Source of the DNA: Marinobacter sp.
Lineage (GTDB): Bacteria > Pseudomonadota > Gammaproteobacteria > Pseudomonadales > Oleiphilaceae
DNA: 38,265 bases
Assembly: GCA_022565395.1 (NCBI GenBank)
Contig: JAIUMV010000032.1
Span: 1-38,265 of the forward strand
Reading direction: 5' to 3'
The number at the start of each line of letters is the position of its first letter. The stretch's first letter is position 1. Shown here in pieces: positions 8,225 to 16,727 of this stretch. A program made the translations under genes and the position numbers. The notes under the pieces are model-generated. The model was not told the origin of the DNA and ran no database searches. It saw nothing but the letters and a program-made list of their open reading frames with translations.

Positions 8225-8715
8225 CAGAAATTCACCCGGTAAGCGGCAAAAGCAAAGGACTGGCCTCCGGGCGTATCAATGGTCAGGTCAATCCGCTTGG
8301 CCTCAGATGCCGGCAGCGCCAAATCACCACCGGCACAACTGACACTGATGGAGACCCGGAATCCCTCATACCCCACAAGTGGTCCGAGCGGGGTACTGGG
8401 CACCGCATTATCGATGCCGTCATAATCATCCACGTCGTTATAGGTGGCACGGGTTTCCCCCGGCTCTGGCCCGATATTGCAAGCGCCACTGTAAGGGGGT
8501 ACGCCACCGGGTGGGGTATTGTGGTCAAAGGCCTTGGTCAGGATTTCATCCATATATAGCTGGGCCAACGCCACAGCCCGGGTCTGGTCCAGCGGGTCGG
8601 CACTGCGCCCCGCCAGCAGGGCAAAAGCACTGGTCACGCCGGCAATCGCCAGGCTGATGATGACAATGCTCATCACCAGCTCAATCAGGGTGGCGCCCCG
8701 CTGCGGGCGTGTCAT
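8224..8715 (-). CDS. mshD: MSHA minor pilin MshD
   Basis: Type IV prepilin-like protein, 163 residues, of the PilV/GspI type. Leader MTRPQRG is cleaved before ATLIELVMSIVII, with Glu5 retained and Ala instead of Phe at position 1, which is accepted in some minor pilins. Two Cys lie in the globular part (SGACN and VSCAGG). The ATG overlaps the mshC stop (ATGA) and the stop overlaps the mshO start, so its synthesis should be coupled to both neighbours. Confidence 0.9.
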   Translation of the reverse strand: MTRPQRGATLIELVMSIVIISLAIAGVTSAFALLAGRSADPLDQTRAVALAQLYMDEILTKAFDHNTPPGGVPPYSGACNIGPEPGETRATYNDVDDYDGIDNAVPSTPLGPLVGYEGFRVSISVSCAGGDLALPASEAKRIDLTIDTPGGQSFAFAAYRVNF

Positions 8716-9176
8716 AGACAGGCCCCCTCATACACTGCGCCAAGAGAGCTGAGGCATAGCTGAAAGCTGCTGTCACCGCTGAAGGTAAAGGTCATATTCT
8801 GACGCGAGGCAGGACGCCCCAGCGTGTCAAAGGTGATGGTCACCGGCAGGCCAGTGGAGGCAGACAGTTCCGAGCCTTCCCGCGCCAGACTGAAGGTTTG
8901 TGCCGCAGCCGTACCCTCACCCACCACAAATTCAAACTGACTGGCACTCTGGCGCACCGTAAGGCTGCCATGATCAGCGCCCGCCAGCGCGGCTTGCTGC
9001 GCCAAGCGGGTGGCCGAAGCCAGCTGCTGGGAAGCCAGCATCGGACTGAACGCTGATTTGCCAGCGAACAGCCCGATGCCCAGCAGGGAGAGGATGCCGA
9101 TCAGGATGATAACGATGACTAGCTCTACCAGAGTAAAGCCGATCTGCCTCCCTATCCACGTTGGAAAGTCCGCCAT
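8712..9176 (-). CDS. mshC: MSHA minor pilin MshC
   Basis: Type IV prepilin-like protein, 154 residues, of the GspH/FimT class. Leader MADFPTWIGRQIG is cleaved before FTLVELVIVIILIG (Glu5 present). I chose the ATG at 9176, which gives a normal 13-residue leader and a 25-bp gap after mshA. A longer frame from a TTG at 9227 would overlap mshA and give an unusually long leader. No strong ribosome-binding site precedes 9176 (only CGGGT), so the start is less sure than the identity. The 3' end overlaps mshD by ATGA. Confidence 0.85.
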   Translation of the reverse strand: MADFPTWIGRQIGFTLVELVIVIILIGILSLLGIGLFAGKSAFSPMLASQQLASATRLAQQAALAGADHGSLTVRQSASQFEFVVGEGTAAAQTFSLAREGSELSASTGLPVTITFDTLGRPASRQNMTFTFSGDSSFQLCLSSLGAVYEGACL

Positions 9177-9201
9177 ACCCGCAGCGAGCTGTTTGGCGTT
9201 A

Positions 9202-9657
9202 TCAGCTACAGGTATCAAGTCCACCAAACGCCGGAGCCTGGCCTGCGCCCGCAGGTTGGGTGTACGTTACAGTACAGTCAGACGCGATAGTGATAGTAAA
9301 CACACCTGCGTCCGCACTGGTTTGTACACCATCAATCTGAGCCGCCGCACCAATACCTGCAGCCGTAGCGGCGGGATAACCAAATACCGTGCTCACACTC
9401 ACACCTTGCAGCGATATACTGTCTGTCGCCTCAGATACATCACAGCCACTATTCGCTGCGCAAGCCGCATAGGTAATGGCACTGGCGGAGCGTACTGCAC
9501 CCACAAAGCCTTGACGAGAAGCCTCACGGGCATCACTGCCAAAGTCCGCAAACCGCGGCAACGCAAATGCCGCCAGAATGCCAAGAATGACAATCACCAT
9601 TACCAGTTCGATCAGGGTAAAGCCTTTGTTTTTTCGTATCGTAGTCATGGACAACAT
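9202..9657 (-). CDS. mshA: MSHA major pilin MshA
   Basis: Prepilin of 151 residues, the likely structural subunit of the fibre. The leader MLSMTTIRKNKG is positively charged and cut before FTLIELVMVIVILGILAAFALPRF, an archetypal class IVa pilin N-terminus with Glu5. The mature chain is about 139 residues with four Cys (C54, C60 and two close to the C-terminus, the last one residue before the end), suggesting a C-terminal disulfide loop. The ATG at 9657 has GGAG 5 bases upstream; 9648 (MTTIRK) is the alternative. This is the only pilin gene between mshF and mshC, so an mshB equivalent is absent and assignment as A rather than B is by position and size. Confidence 0.85.
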   Translation of the reverse strand: MLSMTTIRKNKGFTLIELVMVIVILGILAAFALPRFADFGSDAREASRQGFVGAVRSASAITYAACAANSGCDVSEATDSISLQGVSVSTVFGYPAATAAGIGAAAQIDGVQTSADAGVFTITIASDCTVTYTQPAGAGQAPAFGGLDTCS

Positions 9658-9743
9658 ACCCACTCCGCTAGTTTCAGTCTTTTCAGTTTAGTTACTTTTA
9701 CGCTCTTTGCCTCAACCCTGAGAGCCATACTGCCAAAACGTCC

Positions 9744-9759
9744 TGCAACACTTAAACCG
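9744..9759 (-). promoter_or_regulatory. Candidate sigma-54 (-24/-12) element before mshA
   Basis: On the - strand CGG-TTTAAGTG-TTGCA has GG and GC exactly 10 bases apart and a perfect TTGCA -12 box, but a poor -24 box. It lies in the only sizeable gap of the msh locus (9658-9766), about 87 bases before the mshA start. RpoN-dependent pilin genes are well known (pilA), which makes it plausible. No enhancer site or convincing sigma-70 promoter was recognised in the gap. Confidence 0.3.
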
Positions 9760-9766
9760 CTTCTGA

Positions 9767-10243
9767 TTACTGCTCAACCCGCAACAACTCCATCCGGCCC
9801 GCCTCACCGGCAGGCTCCGTTACCGGGGTAATCTGCCAGCGCAACAGGCTTCCGGCAGGCCAGCGCTGTCCGGCCACGGTCTGCTCATACAGCAAGCGGT
9901 AACTCAGCTGTGCCCCTTCAAAACACCAGCTACCCGGCGGCTGGTTGGACGGCAGACAGGGCCCGTCCACCACCTGCAGGCCATGTTCGAGCCGGTCCAG
10001 CGGGTTCTCCAGTAACGATAGCTCAGGCCGGCCACTTGCCAGGGCGGACTTGGCCGCCAGCACCACCCGCAACTCATTGAGGGTACGCTGCAACCCGGCT
10101 GCCTCCGCCTGAGCGGCCAACTGTCCCGTACGGGGCATCAGCACCATGACAGTAATGCCGATAACAACCGCCGCCACCGCGATAATCAGCAACTGGTACA
10201 CCAGGGTCGGCCGGTCGTTGCCCCCAGACAACCAGCGCGACAT
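9767..10243 (-). CDS. mshF: MSHA biogenesis protein MshF
   Basis: Inner-membrane protein of 158 residues with a single membrane segment (about 16-36, YQLLIIAVAAVVIGITVMVL) and a periplasmic domain of ~120 residues with two Cys (DGPCLP and SWCFEG). It has no prepilin leader. MshF has no assigned biochemical role; the call rests on position directly after mshG and before the pilin genes, size and topology. The start lies 3 bp after the mshG stop. The sequence itself is poorly conserved, so identification is mainly by synteny. Confidence 0.75.
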   Translation of the reverse strand: MSRWLSGGNDRPTLVYQLLIIAVAAVVIGITVMVLMPRTGQLAAQAEAAGLQRTLNELRVVLAAKSALASGRPELSLLENPLDRLEHGLQVVDGPCLPSNQPPGSWCFEGAQLSYRLLYEQTVAGQRWPAGSLLRWQITPVTEPAGEAGRMELLRVEQ

Positions 10244-10246
10244 GAA

Positions 10247-11476
10247 TCAACCGCGCCCCATGGACGCGGCCCCCAGATCCCAGATGGGCAGGAATACACC
10301 CAGCGCCAGAATCAACACCAACACACCCATGGCGACAATAAGGATAGGCTCAATAGATTCCGCCAGACGTTTGAGGCCATAGTCCACATCCTCATCATAG
10401 AAATCCGCCACATTGTTGAGCATTTCATCCACGGCCCCGGTTTCCTCCCCCACGGCGATCATCTGCAGGATCAGGGGGGTAAACATCTTGCTGGCCCGCG
10501 CGGTACGCAGCAGGCTGTCACCGCGCTCGATACCCTGCCGCATGTCACGGATATGGCGGCCAATCCAGGCGTTATCGGTGGCATCCGCACCCACAGACAA
10601 GGCCCGCGTCACGGGCATCCCGGCTGACAGCATGCTGGCGAAATTTCGGGCAAACCGACTTAAGGTCATCAGTTCCACCAGGGGGCCTATAATGGGGATT
10701 TTCAGCTTGTAGCGGTCCCACTGCAGCTGACCCTGCTCGGTATTGCGCCACTGGCGCAGCAGGATCATGGCGGCGGCCCCCGCCAACAGGATGACGTACC
10801 AGTAGTTGATCAGGAAATTGGAGGTGGCCACCAGCACCTGGGTAAGAAACGGCAGGTCCGCTCCCATACGGCTGAATACCGCCCCAAAGCGGGGAATAAC
10901 CAGAAAGTTCACCACCATCAATGCCGCCAGCAGGGCAATTACCACAAAGGTGGGGTAGCGCATGGCTTGCTTCAGGCGGCGGCGGGTGTCCCGTTCCAGT
11001 TCAAGCATGTCGGCAATACGGCGAAAGGATTCGTCCAACTGACCGGTATTCTCGCCCACATGAATCATGGCCACAAACAGATCAGAGAATACCTTGGGAT
11101 GCGCCTGCATGGCCGCAGCCATGGTGACACCACTCTCCAGACGGTTGGTGACGTCCTCCAACACCTCCGCCAGCGCTGGCGAGCGACTGGTTTCCGCCAG
11201 CCCGCGCATGGTACGGATCAAGGGTATACCGGCCTTGGTCAAAGCATACATCTGCCGGGCAAATACAATCAGTTCATCCAGGGTGACTTTGCGCCGGAAC
11301 AGAGGCAACTGCCCCAGGCTGCTGGCACCCGCCGTTTGCTCGGTGGCAGGATCAATGGCCAGCGGGGTAATTCCCTGCCGCACCAGCTCAGCCGCTGCGG
11401 CATCCAGATTGCCCGCTTCCAGGGTACCCTGGCGCGCGCCGCCCTGCTTGTCTCTCCCCCGGTAACTGAACCGCAT
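10247..11476 (-). CDS. mshG: MSHA pilus inner-membrane platform protein MshG (PilC/GspF family)
   Basis: Polytopic inner-membrane core of the pilus motor, 409 residues, expected to be rotated by the MshE ATPase during pilin assembly. It starts MRFSYRGRDKQGGARQG, like PilC/GspF proteins, and contains two copies of the GspF domain (about 67-190 and 270-395), each with an LxxxMxxGvpl-type motif (ALTKAGIPLIRTM, MLSAGMPVTRAL) and conserved GE (HVGENTGQLDE, AVGEETGAVDEML). Hydrophobic segments lie near 170, 215 and the C-terminus. The ATG overlaps the mshE stop by one base (TGATG). Confidence 0.93.
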   Translation of the reverse strand: MRFSYRGRDKQGGARQGTLEAGNLDAAAAELVRQGITPLAIDPATEQTAGASSLGQLPLFRRKVTLDELIVFARQMYALTKAGIPLIRTMRGLAETSRSPALAEVLEDVTNRLESGVTMAAAMQAHPKVFSDLFVAMIHVGENTGQLDESFRRIADMLELERDTRRRLKQAMRYPTFVVIALLAALMVVNFLVIPRFGAVFSRMGADLPFLTQVLVATSNFLINYWYVILLAGAAAMILLRQWRNTEQGQLQWDRYKLKIPIIGPLVELMTLSRFARNFASMLSAGMPVTRALSVGADATDNAWIGRHIRDMRQGIERGDSLLRTARASKMFTPLILQMIAVGEETGAVDEMLNNVADFYDEDVDYGLKRLAESIEPILIVAMGVLVLILALGVFLPIWDLGAASMGRG

Positions 11477-13272
11477 CAGTCCGTCTCCCCGTCCAGATCC
11501 AGACGGATACCCTCATCCACATCGAGGGGCAGCAGCGGGTCGGCCTCAGCCGCCATGGTCTGATGGCTCTCAATGGTGGCCGTAACCCGCGCCACCTCCT
11601 GCAAGCTGGTCACGCCTTGCAGGGCATAATCCATGGCGCACTGTCCCAGGGGGCGGAACAAGGAGCTGCGGCGGGCCTCGTTGGTGAAGTCCGCCGCATC
11701 CTGACGCCGCAGGGCGTCAAGCATGCCTTCGTTCATTTCCAGCATCTCGTAAACGCCAATACGGCCCTTATAGCCGGTATTGCCGCACTGGTAACAACCG
11801 CGCCCCTGTACGAAGCCTGCAGCAATATCCAGCGGGTCACGATTGAAACTTTCCAGCCAGATTTTTTCCTGCTCGGTGGGTTCGTAAGGGGCCTTGCAGT
11901 TGTCACACACCCGCCGGATCAGTCGTTGCGCCAATACCGCCAGCAGGGAGCTGGCCACCAGAAAAGGCTGCGCACCCATATCAATCAGCCGGATGGCACT
12001 GCTGATGGAATCGTTGGTGTGCAGGGTGGACATCACCAGGTGCCCGGTCATCGCCGCCCGCAGACCGATCTCTACCGTCTCCCGGTCCCGCATCTCCCCC
12101 ACCAGGATGACATCCGGGTCCTGGCGCAGGGCGGCCCGCAGTACGGTGGCAAACTCCAGGCCGATCTTTGGATTGACTTGCACCTGGGTGATACGGGGCA
12201 GCCGATACTCCACCGGATCTTCGGCCGTGATGATTTTGACTTCCGGACGGTTCAACTCCGTCAGGGCGCCATAGAGGGTGGTGGTTTTACCGCTACCCGT
12301 CGGCCCGGTCACCAGAATCATGCCATGGGGCTTGTGAATCAGCTCCCGGAAACGGGCCAGCAGATTGGCAGGCATGCCGGTGCCCGAGAGATCCAGCGTG
12401 CCACCGGACTGATCCAGCAGACGCATGACCACTGACTCACCGTACTGCACCGGCATGGTGGAAATCCGCACATCCACACTGCGGCCCTTGACCCGCACGT
12501 TGAAGCGGCCGTCCTGAGGCAACCGTTTTTCGGAAATATTGAGGCCCGCCATAAGCTTCAAACGCAGCACCAGGGCAGAGGTGACGCGCTTTTCCTTCAT
12601 CACCTGCTCCTGCAGCACGCCGTCAATACGCTGCCGAATGCGGACCACGGCCTCATCCGGCTCAATATGGATATCGGAGCTGCGGGCCTGTACGGCATCC
12701 TCAAACAGGGTCTGGATCAGCTTGACCACCGGTGCATCTGCTGCGCCTGACTCCACACTCAGATCAGCCAGGTCAAACTCATCCTCACCCAGTTCGTCTT
12801 CCAGCTCCTCAGCCAGCGAGGCGATCTCATCCGTGCGACGGTAAACCAGGTCCAGCGTGCTCAGCAGCTCACTTTCCCGTACCACCGCCTGACGGATATG
12901 GCATTTCAGGATGCGGGTCAGTTCGTCATAGGCAAAGATGTCCATGGGGTCCGCCATCCCCACCAGCAACTCGTCACCCTGCTTGGCCAGTACGATACTG
13001 CGAAAACGGCGGGCCAGGGCTTCCGGCAGCAACTTCACCCAGTCACTGTTAAACTGGTAATGACGCAGCTGCACGAAGGGAATTTCCAACTGCCGGGACA
13101 GGAAGTTAAGCAGCCGGTCTTCCTCCACCAGCCCCATATCCACCAAGGTGCGACCCAGTTTACGGCCGGTGTTCTTCTGCTCCTTAAGCGCGGCCATCAA
13201 CTGATCTTCAGTGATGACGCCACCCTGTACCAGCATGTCACCTATACGCAGCTTTTTCTTTGGTTCACTCAT
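11476..13272 (-). CDS. mshE: MSHA pilus extension ATPase MshE, c-di-GMP responsive
   Basis: Hexameric GspE/PilB-type ATPase (598 residues) that powers pilus extension at the cytoplasmic face. The N-terminus carries two tandem MshEN motifs (residues ~8-32, RIGDMLVQGGVITEDQL, and ~38-61, KLGRTLVDMGLVEEDRL), the sequence known to bind cyclic di-GMP in Vibrio MshE; Arg9 is conserved. An acidic linker (155-172) follows. Walker A is GPTGSGKT (323-330), Walker B DPDVILVGEMRD (385-396), and His418 lies in TLHTND. Four Cys (C456, C459, C493, C496) form the usual zinc site. It lies between mshN (3-bp gap) and mshG (1-base overlap). Confidence 0.96.
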   Translation of the reverse strand: MSEPKKKLRIGDMLVQGGVITEDQLMAALKEQKNTGRKLGRTLVDMGLVEEDRLLNFLSRQLEIPFVQLRHYQFNSDWVKLLPEALARRFRSIVLAKQGDELLVGMADPMDIFAYDELTRILKCHIRQAVVRESELLSTLDLVYRRTDEIASLAEELEDELGEDEFDLADLSVESGAADAPVVKLIQTLFEDAVQARSSDIHIEPDEAVVRIRQRIDGVLQEQVMKEKRVTSALVLRLKLMAGLNISEKRLPQDGRFNVRVKGRSVDVRISTMPVQYGESVVMRLLDQSGGTLDLSGTGMPANLLARFRELIHKPHGMILVTGPTGSGKTTTLYGALTELNRPEVKIITAEDPVEYRLPRITQVQVNPKIGLEFATVLRAALRQDPDVILVGEMRDRETVEIGLRAAMTGHLVMSTLHTNDSISSAIRLIDMGAQPFLVASSLLAVLAQRLIRRVCDNCKAPYEPTEQEKIWLESFNRDPLDIAAGFVQGRGCYQCGNTGYKGRIGVYEMLEMNEGMLDALRRQDAADFTNEARRSSLFRPLGQCAMDYALQGVTSLQEVARVTATIESHQTMAAEADPLLPLDVDEGIRLDLDGETD

Positions 13273-13275
13273 GCG

Positions 13276-14232
13276 TCAGCCTGCCCTCAGTGCTGCTATC
13301 CGGGTACGCGCCCAGTTTTCCAGTGCCGCATCCAGCCCCGGCAGCAGTACCGCCTGCTGATAGGCCCGCAACGCACTGTCACGGCGCTGCTCGCCCTCCA
13401 GAGCAATAGCCAGACCAATCCACCAGCCGGGGATAGCATCATTCCAGGCCAGCAGCTCGGCCCAGAGAAGCGCGGCCTCGGCCGGGCGGCCCTGTTGCTG
13501 TAACAACGTTGCCAGGGTGACGTGATACTCCGGGTGTTCGGCCACCGCAGGCAGGCGTTGCTGCAACGCCGCCAGCGCCGCAGCTGGCTGCTCCAGCGCC
13601 AGCAAGGCCCGGGCGCGCAACAACCGCGCCGCAGGGTCAGCGGCGGTCTGGGCCGGCGTTAGCACCGCCAGCGCCTGTTCCGGCAAACCCTGCAGTAGAT
13701 AAGCCCGGGCCTGAGTCAGGGGCTGCGCCTGCATGCTGGCACTGCCCTGTTGACGGACGGGAGGGCTGCTGGCCGATACCGTGCTGGTGACAGCCGGGGC
13801 TTCCAGGGTCACAGCCACCAGCGGTTCTGTGATCACAGGCTCCGTAACCGGCGCGATCGCCAACGGCGTTGGTTGCTCGGCCGAGGCCGGCGCGCGAACA
13901 ACAGGGCCCGGTTCAGCCGCTGCTTCAACAGGCTTGGGTGGCGGGACGGACGGCTCCTCGCTACCCGCTGGCAGGCTTTGCGCCAAGGGCGCAGCAGCCA
14001 CTGACGCCACAGGCAGCGCCTCAGTGACTTGCTGGCCGGGCGATGCCAGACCATAGAAAAGCCCACCCCCTGCCAGTAGCAGGCCTAAGGCCGCCAGCCC
14101 CCATGGCAAAAGGCGCCGGGCTCCGGCGGGGCGCGGGCCATCAGAGCGCGCCTGAACGTAAGCTGAGGGTGCTGGCTGGCCCTGGCCGCGGCGCTGCTCC
14201 ACATTGCGCAGGGCATCGTTAAGCAGGCTCAT
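13276..14232 (-). CDS. mshN: MSHA biogenesis protein MshN (TPR)
   Basis: Bitopic inner-membrane protein, 318 residues. It begins MSLLNDALRNVEQR, typical of MshN, then a basic segment, one membrane helix (~41-62), a Pro/Ala-rich linker (~65-165) that could cross the periplasm, and TPR-like helical repeats (~170-318, rich in Ala, Leu and Gln). TPR proteins of this class assist secretin assembly or placement. The linker is compositionally simple, so its length may vary between strains. The start overlaps the mshM stop by ATGA. Confidence 0.85.
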   Translation of the reverse strand: MSLLNDALRNVEQRRGQGQPAPSAYVQARSDGPRPAGARRLLPWGLAALGLLLAGGGLFYGLASPGQQVTEALPVASVAAAPLAQSLPAGSEEPSVPPPKPVEAAAEPGPVVRAPASAEQPTPLAIAPVTEPVITEPLVAVTLEAPAVTSTVSASSPPVRQQGSASMQAQPLTQARAYLLQGLPEQALAVLTPAQTAADPAARLLRARALLALEQPAAALAALQQRLPAVAEHPEYHVTLATLLQQQGRPAEAALLWAELLAWNDAIPGWWIGLAIALEGEQRRDSALRAYQQAVLLPGLDAALENWARTRIAALRAG

Positions 14233-15068
14233 AACACCCTCGCCAGCAAACCAGGCATGGCAACACTTTCGGTATCACGAATCGCCAGACTGACATGGCG
14301 CCGGCGCACCTGACGCACGCCCTGGCCCCAGGCCACCAGCAGGGCTTTGTGGGCCAGTACGTTCAGTAGCCGGGGAATCCCCCCCGAGGCGCGGGTAATC
14401 AGTCGCAAAGCCGGCGCAGAAAACAGATCCGTGCCTCGATAACCCGCCTGTGCCAGGCGGTGCCGCAGATAATCCACCGCTGACTGACGATCCAGTGGTG
14501 GCAACCCGTATTGAAAGGTGATGCGTTGGCGCAATTGCCGCAGGGTCTGCTGCGACAGCAGGCTATCCAGCTCCGGCTGGCCAAACAGCACCACTTGCAG
14601 CAGGCGCGTAGTTTCAGTTTCAAGGTTGGTGAGCAGTCGCAGTGCCTCCAGCGTTTCTTCCGGCATGGCCTGGGCTTCATCAATGATCAGCACCACCTGT
14701 TGCTGCTGTTCACTGGCCGCCAGCAAGTGCTGGGTGATGGTTTTCAGCACACGGTGGACGTTGGCCTGCTCTGGCAGCGTAATGGCGAGCTCATCCGCCA
14801 GCGCTTCATAAAGCCCCTCCGCCGAAAGGCAAGGATTGGGAATATAGGCCGTGCGATAGCCATCTCCAAGGGCGTTAAGCAGCATACGACAAAGCAGTGT
14901 CTTGCCGGTGCCCACTTCGCCGGTCACCTTGACGAAGCCTTCCCGCTCCCGCAGTGCCACCAGCAGCAATTCCAGCGCTTCCCGATGGCCCGGAGACTCC
15001 AGGAAGTAACGGGTATTGGGGGTCAATGCAAAAGGTGGTTCCTGCAATCCAAAATGCGCTTCGTACAT
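14229..15068 (-). CDS. mshM: MSHA biogenesis ATPase MshM (ExeA/GspA-like AAA+)
   Basis: AAA+ ATPase of 279 residues related to ExeA/GspA, which help insert or position secretins through the peptidoglycan. It starts MYEAHFGLQEPPFALTPN, the standard opening of the family. Walker A GEVGTGKT spans 50-57, Walker B VVLIIDE ends at D130/E131, followed by a sensor region GQPELDSLL and GGIPRLLNVL, the conserved C-terminal AAA motif. It lies between the secretin gene mshL (6-bp gap) and mshN (ATGA overlap), matching a role in secretin assembly. Confidence 0.92.
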   Translation of the reverse strand: MYEAHFGLQEPPFALTPNTRYFLESPGHREALELLLVALREREGFVKVTGEVGTGKTLLCRMLLNALGDGYRTAYIPNPCLSAEGLYEALADELAITLPEQANVHRVLKTITQHLLAASEQQQQVVLIIDEAQAMPEETLEALRLLTNLETETTRLLQVVLFGQPELDSLLSQQTLRQLRQRITFQYGLPPLDRQSAVDYLRHRLAQAGYRGTDLFSAPALRLITRASGGIPRLLNVLAHKALLVAWGQGVRQVRRRHVSLAIRDTESVAMPGLLARVL

Positions 15069-15074
15069 GCGTAA

Positions 15075-16709
15075 TTACCTGTCCACAGCGCGGGCTGGTT
15101 GTGGCATAACCGAGTCAGGAGACTCCAGCAGTTCCCGCAACACCTGCATACGCTCAGAGCTGGCGCGGATATCTGTTTGCTGACGTTCACGATCAGCCAC
15201 CATAGGACGCAGTAGAATCACCAATTCGCTCTTGCGGGCCTGGAAGCGGCGCTGCTTGAACAACTCTCCCAGCAGCGGAATCTCGCTGAGGAAGGGCACC
15301 GCCGCAGTGATTTCTTCACTGGAATTCTGAATCAAACCACCAATCACCACGATCTGGCCACTTTCCGCCCGGATAACGCTGTCCGTCTCCCGTACCGTAC
15401 TGCGCGCCAAAGGCAGCGTGACATCACGATCGCCGATGGTAATAATTTTCTGCTGATCCTCCACCTCACTGACCGCTGGATGCACATGCAGAATGACGCT
15501 GCCATCCTCCGCGATTTGCGGTGTTACATCGAGGGAAATACCTGAGAAGAAAGGCGTCAGTTCCACCGACGTTGAGGTGCGGTCACTGCTGCCGACGCCA
15601 TCCCGCTCATCAAAGTCAATGTCAGTGACAAAGAACTCGTCAGTACCGACTTTGATGACCGCCTTCTGATTATTCACCGTGGCAATGCGAGGGCTGGACA
15701 GTATCTGCACATTCCCTTGGGTACCCAACAACTCGATAAAGCCCGTAAAGTCATTGATCTGCACACTGGCAGAAAAGATGCCCCCCAGCTGGCTACTGGT
15801 AAGCGGGCGACTACTCAGGCCCGCCTCATAGCTATCCCCATTGGAACGACGGTAGATGTCCGACCAATTGATGCCCTGCTGAAAACCCTCATTGAGGACC
15901 ACTTCCAGAATTTTCGCCTCCAGGATCACCTGGCGCTGGATAATCAGCTGGGATTTACGCAGATACTCATCCACGGCTCTTAGCGCGGTACTGTCCGAGC
16001 GCACCAACAATAAGCCAGCGCCCGGTGTTGCTATCACATTGTGACCGGGTTCATCCCCCACAATCATGCGAATGGCCGCTACCACATCACGCCAGAAATC
16101 CGACTCCGTAGCGGTGGAAATCTGGGTACCGACGGCCGCTCCGCCCTGCCCTTCGCCACTGCGGGCGCTGGACACCTGGCCCGAGCTGACGCGGGTTTCC
16201 GACCCACCTGCCCGTTTGAAATGCAGGTAATCCACCGGGAACATTCGGGTTTGCAAGCCTGCGGGCATTACCCGATACAGGCGCCCGGTGCGCTGTATGT
16301 CATAGCCATACAGCTCCCCCACCACCTCCATTACTTCCGGCACGGTGACATCCCGCAAGCGCAGGCTGACGGTGCCAGTGATCTTGGGGTGAACGACAAC
16401 GTTGTAACCCGTACCGTCTACCAGTCCGTCAAAAAACAGCCCGGCGTCAAGCTCACGGGCAACCACGTCAAAACGCTCGTCCTCTGGCGCGTTCTGCAAG
16501 GGTGGTAACAGCGCCTGAGTCACAGATTCGGGCAGCTCCGGCGACCTGATCGCAGACTCAACCGGAGCCGTGGCTGTGGCAAGGGCGTCTTCTATCGCCC
16601 TTACCCCATCGGTTGAGGTGGCCTGCCCGGTGCGCAACAGCGGATTGCTGGCACAGGCCGAGAGGAAGATAACAATGAACAGCGGTGTTATAGCTCTTGT
16701 AAGATTCAT
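15075..16709 (-). CDS. mshL: MSHA outer-membrane secretin MshL
   Basis: Secretin lipoprotein (544 residues) forming the outer-membrane channel for the pilus. The N-terminus is a lipoprotein signal with lipobox LSAC and acylated Cys19. A secretin/TonB short N-terminal domain (~90-165, VSLRLRDVTVPEVMEVVGEL) is followed by an N1-type domain and the C-terminal secretin domain (~270-520) with VILEAKILEVVLNE and the signature VPFLSEIPLLGELF. The Ser/Gly-rich insert (RVSSGQVSSARSGEGQGG) before the N1 domain is usual for MshL. It follows mshK after 18 bp. Confidence 0.95.
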   Translation of the reverse strand: MNLTRAITPLFIVIFLSACASNPLLRTGQATSTDGVRAIEDALATATAPVESAIRSPELPESVTQALLPPLQNAPEDERFDVVARELDAGLFFDGLVDGTGYNVVVHPKITGTVSLRLRDVTVPEVMEVVGELYGYDIQRTGRLYRVMPAGLQTRMFPVDYLHFKRAGGSETRVSSGQVSSARSGEGQGGAAVGTQISTATESDFWRDVVAAIRMIVGDEPGHNVIATPGAGLLLVRSDSTALRAVDEYLRKSQLIIQRQVILEAKILEVVLNEGFQQGINWSDIYRRSNGDSYEAGLSSRPLTSSQLGGIFSASVQINDFTGFIELLGTQGNVQILSSPRIATVNNQKAVIKVGTDEFFVTDIDFDERDGVGSSDRTSTSVELTPFFSGISLDVTPQIAEDGSVILHVHPAVSEVEDQQKIITIGDRDVTLPLARSTVRETDSVIRAESGQIVVIGGLIQNSSEEITAAVPFLSEIPLLGELFKQRRFQARKSELVILLRPMVADRERQQTDIRASSERMQVLRELLESPDSVMPQPARAVDR

Positions 16710-16727
16710 GCCTGATGCCGTTCCGGT

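Noticed and set aside
9010-9831. A 273-codon open frame on the + strand across mshC, mshA and the mshF end
   Set aside because: Antisense to three msh genes; low-complexity translation with no domain or start signal.
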